A stretch of DNA of 13,607 nucleotides from NCBI GenBank assembly GCA_027352645.1, contig DAIEIL010000013.1:1-13607 (forward strand), in the 5' to 3' direction. Under the pieces are notes generated by a model. It saw only the letters and a program-made list of their open reading frames with translations. It was not told the origin of the DNA and made no database searches. The stretch's first letter is position 1; each line of letters opens with the position of its first letter. The position numbers and the translations under genes are program-made. This stretch comes from Rhodobiaceae bacterium (GTDB lineage Bacteria > Pseudomonadota > Alphaproteobacteria > Parvibaculales > Parvibaculaceae). This document shows positions 7,231 to 13,607 of the stretch, piece after piece.

Positions 7231-7469
7231 ATACTGACTGGCGGATTGTCAAAATCTTTCGCTTTTGATTTCGAATCGAGATTTGGACCACCGAAAGTTG
7301 GCGGGAGTTCGATAACAATCAGGATCAATCCGTCGATTGCCTATATCTCCAACGACAATGACAGCGTCGGCGTGGGGAGGGAAAGCCGTCAAGCTGCGCC
7401 AACGACACTCCCGCAATCGACCTTCAGAAAAATACGCAGCGATGAATGGCGTGTGGCCTGCTCCTGCCG

Positions 7470-7486
7470 ATCAGGCGGCCCCTGAT
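7470..7486. terminator. Hairpin just downstream of the ATPase gene
   Basis: ATCAGG (7470-7475) and CCTGAT (7481-7486) form a perfect six-pair stem with a five-base loop, 12 bases beyond the ATPase stop on the minus strand. The place is right for a terminator, but no U run follows on that strand, so termination would have to be factor-assisted or weak. Confidence 0.35.
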
Positions 7487-7498
7487 AAAGGCTACGAC

Positions 7499-9871
7499 CT
7501 AGGCGATCCTCAAGCGAGAAAATACGAGAACCTTCACCTCCGCCAAGATGGCAGCCAGCACCGCCGCAGCAGCAAGGGCGATGGCGACCATCCAGATCGG
7601 CAACGGGGCCATGGAGATTCCGACAACGGCAAATGTCGATGCGAGCACGACATCGGCCACAGATGACACAACCACCCAGAGGCTAGGACGAGGGCCCCAC
7701 AGATGCCGCCGCCCACGAATGGCGTAGATCGTCGCCTGGCTGCTGAAAACCAGAGTTATGAAGGCCAGAGTTCTCAAGACTCCGGCCTCCAGCCTCAATC
7801 CAAAATGTCCGATTGCCAGGACGCCAGTGCAGAAGGCCAATTGGCAGACGCCCATGACGACGCCCGCCGCTGTCAGGCTACTGATACGCCATACATTTGG
7901 CATCGGGGATGGCCGCACATTGTCTGTCGTCAACGACATGGCAAGAAAATCGCCCGCGATCATTACGATGACCATCAGCAACGGCGTCAATATCCCCTGC
8001 CCCGTCAAAAAGAGACCGACGATCAGGAAGAGAATCGTCACAATCTTCTTAATGACGGAGTTCAGTGTGTAGGTCAGAATGCGTTGGAAGGTCACCCTGC
8101 CTTCCTTGACTGCGGCGACGATACCCGCGAGCCCGGGTTCGGTAAGAACCATACCGGCCGCCGATTTGGCAACGTCAGTGGCGGTCGACACCGCGATTCC
8201 CATCTGGGCCTGACGCAACGCCGGGGCATCGTTGGCACCATCGCCGCACATGCCGACGGCGTGGCCGTCCTGCTGGAATGCCCTGACGAGCTTGTACTTG
8301 TCCTCCGGCAGGACCCCGGCGAAGATCGCGAATTGTTCAGGGCTGACGGTGTCTGGAATCGGTCCTGGCGGGCAGACCGCACCATCAAGCCCCACCGCAT
8401 GAGCCACGCTCGCCGCCGTCGCCGGGGCATCGCCTGTCACCATCACGGTGCGAACGCCCAGATCATGCAGTTCAGCGATGAGTGCAGCCGAGTCAGCGCG
8501 CGGCGGGTCGCTCAGCGCGATCAGTCCTGCAAGCTTCATCGATTTCGGTGGTCCGAAAGCGACCGCCAACACCCTTAACCCCATCTTCTCGAGTTCATCG
8601 CACATGGCTGTCGCGGTTGATGAAGGCTCGGTTAGACCGATGACTGCCGCGAAAGCGCCTTTTACAACACGTTGCGTCTCGCCAGCGCGATCCTGGACCC
8701 TTGCCTCCGACATCTTCGTCGTCGGGTCGAACGGCACGAACTCCATCAGCTTCGACACTTCTGAAACCGCCTTGGCCGAGGCGGCTGACCGAATGGCACT
8801 GTCCACCGGATCCTGACCGCCATCCGAACTGGCCATTGCGGCCAGTGCCAGAACATGTGCCTCGTCAAATCCGGGCATGGGGCGAACGGTGGTCATCGTC
8901 AGAGCATTCTGAGTCAGGGTGCCCGTCTTGTCGGCGCACAAGACGGTCATCGTCGCCGCCTCATCCACAGCCGAAAGGCGAGTCGAAAGAACGCCAAAGT
9001 TTGCCAGAGCCCGCGCCCCGAGTGCAGACGCCAGCGTGAAGGTCGCCGGCAGCGCGACGGGGATCGATGCAAGAACCGCCGTCAGGACGAGAGGGACGAT
9101 CTCGGCGGCTGGCATCTTGAGCCAGTAGGCATAGGTCACAAGGAGGAAGATCGCGACGCCATTCAGGACGGCAAGATTGCGCACCACATGCAAGACTGCT
9201 TGCTGCTGGGAACTTACGACATGGGCGGTGCGGACGAGTTCCGCGGTGCGTCCGAACTTGGTTCGCGCTCCGGTGGTGATGACCTCCGCGACCGCCTCGC
9301 CGCGCCGTACCAAAGCACCTGCATAGGCTTGTATGCCCGCACCGGCCTCTATGGGCACCGATTCACCTGTCAGCATCGACTGGTCGAGCAGGACTTCACC
9401 TGAGACAAGACGGACATCCGCAGGGACTATACCGCCGAGCGTCAGTTTCACAGCATCGCCCGGAACCAGTTCGACGACAGGCAGGGTCCTCCACACGCCG
9501 TCGCGCCGGACAGATGCGTTCAGCGCCAAGCGCGACCTGAGCGCCGCGAGAGTCGCCTGGGCGCGACTCTCCTGGAACAATCCAAGAGCCGCATTGAACA
9601 CCAACAAAGCCGCGATGATCGCGGCTTCGACATCTTTGCCAAGTATCAATTCAAGTACAATCGCCGCCTCAAGCATCCATGGAACGGGCGCCCAGAACTT
9701 TTCCAGCACCATGCGAAGCGGGTGCGCGCTCGTATCGGGCATTGCATTGGGGCCGAACTTCTCCCGCCGATCACGAGCATCTTCGCTAGTCAGGCCCGTC
9801 GGCCCGCCAATGTCGGTGGCGCTGCTTGATTTGGCTGAATAGCCGGCTACCGAAGATGATGGGCTCGTCAT
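7499..9871 (-). CDS. P-type ATPase of the P3A (plasma-membrane proton pump) type
   Basis: A complete 790-residue P-type ATPase with about ten membrane helices. In order: an N-terminal cytosolic part, M1-M2 (about 59-100), the actuator domain with TGES (168-171), M3-M4 with PVALP (271-275), the phosphorylation motif DKTGT with Asp314, KGAF (404-407) for nucleotide binding, DPPR (455-458), TGD (479-481), the hinge GDGANDAP (543-550), and six C-terminal helices. There is no metal-binding domain and no CPx motif, which argues against heavy-metal pumps. DPPR, M4 PVALP and the M6 segment with Asp641, which I align with Asp684 of plant AHA2, point to proton export at the inner membrane. The plant C-terminal autoinhibitory domain is absent. 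The start is ATG 9869-9871 with GGAGG six bases upstream; the frame runs open to 10084 but without family sequence. It stands alone, with no partner gene. Confidence 0.92.
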   Translation of the reverse strand: MTSPSSSVAGYSAKSSSATDIGGPTGLTSEDARDRREKFGPNAMPDTSAHPLRMVLEKFWAPVPWMLEAAIVLELILGKDVEAAIIAALLVFNAALGLFQESRAQATLAALRSRLALNASVRRDGVWRTLPVVELVPGDAVKLTLGGIVPADVRLVSGEVLLDQSMLTGESVPIEAGAGIQAYAGALVRRGEAVAEVITTGARTKFGRTAELVRTAHVVSSQQQAVLHVVRNLAVLNGVAIFLLVTYAYWLKMPAAEIVPLVLTAVLASIPVALPATFTLASALGARALANFGVLSTRLSAVDEAATMTVLCADKTGTLTQNALTMTTVRPMPGFDEAHVLALAAMASSDGGQDPVDSAIRSAASAKAVSEVSKLMEFVPFDPTTKMSEARVQDRAGETQRVVKGAFAAVIGLTEPSSTATAMCDELEKMGLRVLAVAFGPPKSMKLAGLIALSDPPRADSAALIAELHDLGVRTVMVTGDAPATAASVAHAVGLDGAVCPPGPIPDTVSPEQFAIFAGVLPEDKYKLVRAFQQDGHAVGMCGDGANDAPALRQAQMGIAVSTATDVAKSAAGMVLTEPGLAGIVAAVKEGRVTFQRILTYTLNSVIKKIVTILFLIVGLFLTGQGILTPLLMVIVMIAGDFLAMSLTTDNVRPSPMPNVWRISSLTAAGVVMGVCQLAFCTGVLAIGHFGLRLEAGVLRTLAFITLVFSSQATIYAIRGRRHLWGPRPSLWVVVSSVADVVLASTFAVVGISMAPLPIWMVAIALAAAAVLAAILAEVKVLVFSRLRIA

Positions 9872-9986
9872 ATTCAGCCTCCATACCCGAGCACATGCCA
9901 CGAACACACTACGCCGGGCGGCGCTTGCGCAGCGGAGCACTTCAGAGTCCAACAACCCAGAGCAATAGGCTCGTCTCAACGCAGCC

Positions 9987-10038
9987 CGCGGGAATTCAAA
10001 AACATCATCAGCAATCCCGGCTTCCGTGAATTCCCGCG
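9987..10038. repeat. Perfect 12-bp inverted repeat upstream of the ATPase gene
   Basis: CGCGGGAATTCA (9987-9998) and TGAATTCCCGCG (10027-10038) are exact reverse complements, separated by 28 bases. Extending one base in either direction breaks the match. It lies 116-167 bases upstream of the ATPase ATG. As RNA it would be a strong stem with a long loop; as DNA the arms are centred 40 bp apart, close to four helical turns, which would suit a looping or paired-site regulator. Either role is inference. Confidence 0.7.
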
Positions 10039-10125
10039 CAACGGATCGACGTAGACCAACAACATGACGAAACAAGGGCAGCACCAGGTGGCGGCAGGTT
10101 GCCGATCATCACCAAGACTGCCTCT

Positions 10126-10160
10126 AACCATATATTTTCTATGCTATTTCTATATGGGTT
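10126..10160. repeat. A/T-rich imperfect inverted repeat after guaA
   Basis: AACCATATA (10126-10134) pairs with TATATGGGTT (10151-10160) with one bulged G, leaving a 16-base A/T-rich loop. It starts 14 bases beyond the guaA stop on the minus strand. Its position suits the guaA transcript end, but no U run follows the stem there. It is also the most A/T-rich spot in the neighbourhood, so it could instead be part of a promoter or a binding site. Confidence 0.45.
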
Positions 10161-10174
10161 CCCTCACGCCCCCT

Positions 10175-11722
10175 TCACTCCCACTCGATCGTTCCCGGCG
10201 GCTTCGAGGTCACGTCGTAGACGACGCGGTTGATGCCGCGGACTTCGTTGATGATGCGCGTGGAGACGTGGCTCAGGAAGTCATGGCTGAACGGGTAGTA
10301 ATCTGCCGTCATGCCGTCGGTGGACGTCACGGCGCGAAGCGCGCAGACATAGTCATAGGTGCGCTCGTCACCCATCACACCGACGGTGCGCACGGGAAGC
10401 AGCACGGCGAAGGCCTGCCAGATTTCATTGTAGAGCCCGGCGTGCCGGATCTCTTCGAGATAGATCGTGTCGGCCTTGCGCAGAAGTTCGAGCTTCTCGC
10501 GCGTGATCTCGCCAGGCACGCGGATCGCCAGGCCCGGCCCCGGGAAGGGATGACGCCCGACGAATTCTTCCGGCAGGCCAAGCTCCTTGCCGAGCACGCG
10601 CACCTCGTCCTTGAAGAGTTCGCGCAACGGCTCCACGAGTTTCATGTTCATGCGCTCGGGAAGACCGCCGACATTGTGGTGGCTCTTGATGGTGACCGAA
10701 GGGCCACCCGTGAAGGAGACGCTTTCGATCACGTCCGGATAGAGCGTGCCCTGCGCGAGGAATCCCGCGCCGCCGATCTTCTTCGCTTCCGTTTCGAAAA
10801 CGTCGATGAAGGTCGCGCCGATGATCTTGCGCTTCTGCTCCGGGTCGCTGACGCCTTCGAGCTTGCCGAGGAAGAGTTCGCCCGCATCCACATGCACGAG
10901 CGGGATGTTGTAGTGATGGCGGAAAAGATTCACCACCTGCTCCGCCTCGCCCGCGCGCAGGAGGCCGGTGTCGACGAAGACGCATTGCAGCTGGTCGCCG
11001 ATCGCCTCATGCAGCAGCACCGCAACGACCGAGGAGTCGACGCCGCCGGAAAGGCCGCAGATGACCTTGCCGGAGCCAACCTGCTCGCGCACCTTCGCGA
11101 TCTCGTTCTCGCGGAAGGCGGCCATCGTCCAGTCGCCCTTGCAGCCGCAAATCACATGCGTGAAGTTGCGCAGCATGTCGCGGCCGCGCGGCGTGTGCGC
11201 GACTTCGGCATGAAACTGGATGCCGTAGAAATTGCGGGCTTCGTCGGCGATGGCCGCGAAGGGCGCGTTGCGGCTCACCGCCACGACCTTGAAGCCTTCC
11301 GGGATCGCGACGACGCGGTCGCCGTGGCTCATCCAGACGGGTTCCTGCTCGTCGATGGTGAGCAGCCCTTCGAAGAGCTTGCAATCCTCGGTGACCGTGA
11401 TGACCGCGCGGCCGAACTCGCGCTCTTCCGAGCTTTCGACCTTGCCGCCGAGCTGCGCGCACATGGTCTGCTCGCCGTAGCAGATGCCGAGAACGGGGAG
11501 GCCGCAGGTAAAGACCCAGTCGTCGGCGCGGGGCGAGCCGATGCCTGTCGTGCTTGCCGGGCTGCCTGAGAGGACGATGCCCTTCGGCTTGTAGGTTTCG
11601 AGCAGGCCCTGTGTCCGGTTGAAGGGGACGATCTCGCAATAGACGCCGCTTTCGCGAACACGCCGCGCGATGAGCTGCGTGACCTGGCTGCCAAAATCAA
11701 TGATGAGAATACGATCGGTCAT
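10175..11722 (-). CDS. guaA: GMP synthase (glutamine-hydrolysing)
   Basis: A 515-residue GuaA, the normal length. It converts XMP to GMP using ATP and glutamine. The N-terminal class I amidotransferase has Cys81 in GICYGEQ and His171/Glu173 in FHAEVAHT. Here Ala replaces the more usual Pro between His and Glu, which does not touch the triad. The ATP-pyrophosphatase domain has the P-loop SGGVDSS (225-231). The C-terminal dimerisation and XMP-binding domain includes HPFPGPGLA (391-399) and ends with KPPGTIEWE, the standard GuaA terminus. The start is ATG 11720-11722, chosen because TDRILIIDFGSQ is the canonical N-terminus; the frame runs open further upstream but there it only shadows the TPR gene. 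That gene ends seven bases before, and rsmB lies before it, so the three probably form one transcript. Confidence 0.98.
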   Translation of the reverse strand: MTDRILIIDFGSQVTQLIARRVRESGVYCEIVPFNRTQGLLETYKPKGIVLSGSPASTTGIGSPRADDWVFTCGLPVLGICYGEQTMCAQLGGKVESSEEREFGRAVITVTEDCKLFEGLLTIDEQEPVWMSHGDRVVAIPEGFKVVAVSRNAPFAAIADEARNFYGIQFHAEVAHTPRGRDMLRNFTHVICGCKGDWTMAAFRENEIAKVREQVGSGKVICGLSGGVDSSVVAVLLHEAIGDQLQCVFVDTGLLRAGEAEQVVNLFRHHYNIPLVHVDAGELFLGKLEGVSDPEQKRKIIGATFIDVFETEAKKIGGAGFLAQGTLYPDVIESVSFTGGPSVTIKSHHNVGGLPERMNMKLVEPLRELFKDEVRVLGKELGLPEEFVGRHPFPGPGLAIRVPGEITREKLELLRKADTIYLEEIRHAGLYNEIWQAFAVLLPVRTVGVMGDERTYDYVCALRAVTSTDGMTADYYPFSHDFLSHVSTRIINEVRGINRVVYDVTSKPPGTIEWE

Positions 11723-11729
11723 AATCAGC

Positions 11730-12194
11730 CTAGGGATGATTTGCGGGTGAAGTGGAATTGAGCGCGGCGGCAAGCGCCCCCGTTTGCGGACAGGTCGCGC
11801 AGATGAGGCGAAGCTTTCGGAGCTTGTCCCTGGCATCGCCGGTCTTGCCTTCGGCAATATCGAGCTTGCCGGAGCCCAGAAGCGCATCGGGCTCCGTCGG
11901 CTCGACGTCCAGCGCGAAGTCGTAATATTTGCGCGCGACGTCGCGCTTGTTCTGTGTCTGGTAGTAGCGGCCGAGCATTGCCAGCGCATGAGCATTGGCG
12001 GGATCCGCAACAACAGCCTCTTCCAGAAGGCGTTTGGCGCCGATCGCATCGCCATCGGCAAGCGCGGTTGCCCCCTTGTCGGCCAGTTGACGCGATGCCT
12101 GTTGCGACGCCAGATTGACCTGCGCGGCGGCAGGCAGCGCGCTCGCAAAGAGCGGCGCCAGAATGCAGAGCGAGCGGAGGAAAACGGCCGTCAT
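11730..12194 (-). CDS. Small secreted TPR protein with a CxxC motif
   Basis: I start it at ATG 12192-12194, giving 154 residues; GAGG lies about nine bases upstream, and from here the N-terminus is a good signal peptide (Arg7, hydrophobic core to about 20, cut near PAAAQ at 21-25). The mature part has two or three tetratricopeptide repeats (about 34-67, 68-101 and 102-135), for example AMLGRYYQTQNKRDVARKYY, followed by CATC with Cys132 and Cys135 and a short tail. In exported protein a CxxC could be a disulphide or metal site. The stop is seven bases before guaA, and rsmB ends 82 bases before its start. No family with known function is recognisable; it is a scaffold-type protein, likely periplasmic. 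Confidence 0.8.
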   Translation of the reverse strand: MTAVFLRSLCILAPLFASALPAAAQVNLASQQASRQLADKGATALADGDAIGAKRLLEEAVVADPANAHALAMLGRYYQTQNKRDVARKYYDFALDVEPTEPDALLGSGKLDIAEGKTGDARDKLRKLRLICATCPQTGALAAALNSTSPANHP

Positions 12195-12276
12195 CCGTCG
12201 GGGCCTCGAAGGGGAATGTGATCCGTTGGACCATCCCTGCCCGATTGCGTCAAGAGCCGTCCGTCCACGCGTCATT

Positions 12277-13575
12277 TCATGTCTTTCGCTGCATGATGGC
12301 GACGAAAAACCCGTCCGTACCATTGCGCGCGGGCGAAAGCCGGAGGCCGAGGCCAGAGGGCGCATTGAGCACAGGCAGGTCTTCAGGCCAGCGTGATTTC
12401 CAGGGCAACTGCACGAAGTCCTCGCGCTGGCCGAGGAAGGCCGCAATACGGTCCTCGTTCTCGGACGGCAGCAGCGAACAGGTGACATAGACGAGCCGTC
12501 CGCCGGGGCGGACGAGCCGCGCGCCGCGAACCAGCACTTCGGCCTGTGTCACCCGATAGCTTTCCAGAAGCTCCGGCGTGAGCCGCCAGCGCGCATCGGG
12601 GCTGCGGCGCCAGGCGCCGGTGCCGCTGCAAGGCGCGTCGACCAGCACGCTGTCGGCCTTGCCTTCGAGATCGGGAAAATCCGCATCGGGGCCGCCGGGC
12701 AGGATATGCGGCTTGATGAAGCGCGTCTGGATGTTTCGGGTCCCTGCCCGCTGCGCGCGCGGCATCAGCCGCGCAAGGCGGCGGCGATCCGTATCGCAAG
12801 CATGGATCTGTCCGCGATTGCCCATGAGCGCTGCCAGCGCCAGCGACTTGCCGCCGCCGCCCGCGCAGAGATCGACAACTTGTTCACCGGGCGCGGCCCC
12901 GGCCACGAGGCAGGCGAGCTGCGAACCTTCGTCCTGCACCTCGACGAGCCCGTCGCGGAATGCCGTGAGCCCCGCGATATTGGCGCGCCCCTTGAGGCGG
13001 AGGCCCCAGGGCGAAAGCGGGCAAGGCTCCGTCTCGACATTTTCTGCGGCAAGAGCTTCCATCGCCGCCTCGCGCGTGCCCTTCAGAAGGTTGACGCGCA
13101 GGTCGGTCGGCGCGCGCTCCATGAGCGCAGCCATTTCGGCTTCGAGATCGGCGCCAAAGGCGCGCTCGAATTCCGGGTGAAGCCATTCCGGGTAGTTGAG
13201 ACGCACGGAAGCAGGCGCATCTGCAGCCGGCAGCGCCGCGGCGCGCAGCGCTGCCGCCTCTTCGGGCGCAAGCGCGGCGGGCGCATGTCGCGCGCCGTCC
13301 GCCAGCGCCATGGCGCCTGCATGCCCCGCCCCGTCGATGAGCGCGACTGCGCCCAGCGCGAGAAGGCGCGGCGTATCGGCGCCAAGCGCGGCGGCGAGTT
13401 CGCCGCGATGGCGCAGCACGCTGTAGACGAGTTCACTCACCGCCGCGCGATCCTTCGATCCCGCGAAGCGGCTCGCCCGCGCCCAGCCGTCGACCACGCG
13501 ATCGGCGGGGTGCCTCGTCTCGGCGATGGTTGAAAGAATATCGATCGCCGCCTGAAGACGGGCCCCGGGGGTCAT
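12277..13575 (-). CDS. rsmB: rRNA (cytosine-C5) methyltransferase, RsmB/Sun family
   Basis: A 432-residue protein with an N-terminal NusB-like RNA-binding helical domain (about 1-140) and a C-terminal Rossmann methyltransferase of the NOL1/NOP2/Sun family. Visible motifs are EVQDEGSQL (212-220), the SAM-binding VVDLCAGGGGKS (233-244), the acidic end of the next strand near Asp261, DAPCSGTGAWRRSPD (313-327) with Cys316, and YVTCSLLPSENED (363-375) with Cys366. The two cysteines form the family's catalytic pair: the TC cysteine attacks C6 and the PC cysteine helps release. E. coli RsmB makes m5C967 in 16S rRNA; the exact target here is inferred from family. The start is ATG 13573-13575 with GGCGGA just upstream. 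Neighbouring guaA is a frequent association in alphaproteobacteria as I recall it. Confidence 0.93.
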   Translation of the reverse strand: MTPGARLQAAIDILSTIAETRHPADRVVDGWARASRFAGSKDRAAVSELVYSVLRHRGELAAALGADTPRLLALGAVALIDGAGHAGAMALADGARHAPAALAPEEAAALRAAALPAADAPASVRLNYPEWLHPEFERAFGADLEAEMAALMERAPTDLRVNLLKGTREAAMEALAAENVETEPCPLSPWGLRLKGRANIAGLTAFRDGLVEVQDEGSQLACLVAGAAPGEQVVDLCAGGGGKSLALAALMGNRGQIHACDTDRRRLARLMPRAQRAGTRNIQTRFIKPHILPGGPDADFPDLEGKADSVLVDAPCSGTGAWRRSPDARWRLTPELLESYRVTQAEVLVRGARLVRPGGRLVYVTCSLLPSENEDRIAAFLGQREDFVQLPWKSRWPEDLPVLNAPSGLGLRLSPARNGTDGFFVAIMQRKT

Positions 13576-13607
13576 GTTTCCGCCTGACTGAAATTAGCTG
13601 CCGACGC

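Larger units (their letters stand above)
7092..7498. other. 407-base stretch without a supported gene
   Basis: This lies between the secreted TPR gene and the stop of the ATPase gene. It holds the ribosome binding site and a possible promoter for the TPR gene, a small perfect stem (CGATA 7155-7159 with TATCG 7167-7171), and a hairpin just after the ATPase stop. An open frame from TTG at 7246 to 7485 on the plus strand exists but has no recognisable family, no binding site and odd composition, so I do not call it a gene. It reads more A/T-rich than the flanking genes in parts, notably 7195-7290. Confidence 0.6.
9872..10174. other. 303-base stretch without a gene, between guaA and the ATPase
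   Basis: This should carry the ATPase promoter and the end of the guaA transcript. It contains a perfect 12-bp inverted repeat in the middle and an A/T-rich imperfect inverted repeat near guaA, each listed separately. I saw no convincing -35/-10 pair. The minus-strand frame open across 9872-10084 has no recognisable protein sequence and no translation signal better than the one at 9871. Confidence 0.6.

Noticed and set aside
7246..7485. Plus-strand open frame of 79 codons in the gap beside the ATPase
   Set aside because: TTG start, no binding site, no recognisable protein sequence. It could be a remnant but nothing supports it.
9872..10084. N-terminal extension of the ATPase to 10084
   Set aside because: The extra 71 codons show no family sequence, and the ATG at 9871 has a strong GGAGG six bases before it.
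10064..11569. Plus-strand open frame of 501 codons opposite guaA
   Set aside because: It is antisense to guaA, which is intact from canonical start to canonical end.
11723..12148. Upstream extension of guaA to a 657-codon frame
   Set aside because: The added part is out of frame with, and overlaps, the better supported TPR gene with a signal peptide; guaA has its canonical N-terminus at 11722.
1..13607. Search for tRNA, CRISPR arrays, insertion sequences, integrases, toxin-antitoxin pairs or phage genes
   Set aside because: None seen by eye on either strand. No direct repeats flanking the ATPase region were found, so no mobile element is claimed.

Overview
The window looks like a chromosomal segment from a GC-rich alphaproteobacterium. 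The evidence is the style of the PurF C-terminus, the SDR gene directly behind purF, the TPR-bamB-der cluster, and rsmB lying next to guaA. I infer something near Hyphomicrobiales or Parvibaculales; the exact genus cannot be read from the sequence. No tRNA, rRNA, CRISPR array, insertion sequence or phage gene was seen. Most of the window is housekeeping.

Layout. (1) At 1-880 on the plus strand are the last codons of purF and a YciK-like short-chain dehydrogenase. (2) At 953-5524 on the minus strand, read right to left, are panB (pantothenate synthesis), a membrane-anchored YfgM-like TPR protein, bamB (outer-membrane protein assembly lipoprotein) and der (ribosome-assembly GTPase). The last three keep the order yfgM-bamB-der known from Escherichia coli. 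Two of the four start on non-ATG codons. (3) At 5734-7091, minus strand, is a translationally coupled pair: a secreted TPR protein and a multi-pass membrane protein. The membrane protein is cut by an in-frame amber codon at 5989-5991, and recognisable protein continues in the same frame for 84 more codons. (4) At 7499-9871, minus strand, is a complete P3A-type (proton-pump-like) P-type ATPase, alone between two gene-free stretches of 407 and 303 bases. (5) At 10175-13575, minus strand, is rsmB, a small secreted TPR protein with a CxxC motif, and guaA.

How the genes fit together. purF and guaA belong to purine synthesis, panB to coenzyme A supply, der and rsmB to ribosome maturation, and bamB plus the YfgM-like protein to the envelope. 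The ATPase is the only gene with an accessory look, and would export protons or adjust membrane potential. The 303-base stretch upstream of it holds a perfect 12-bp inverted repeat and, next to guaA, an A/T-rich imperfect one.

I did not find a convincing undescribed multi-gene system. The observations most worth following are the in-frame amber codon, the isolated proton ATPase with the inverted repeat upstream of it, and the tandem hairpins between the amber-split gene and panB.
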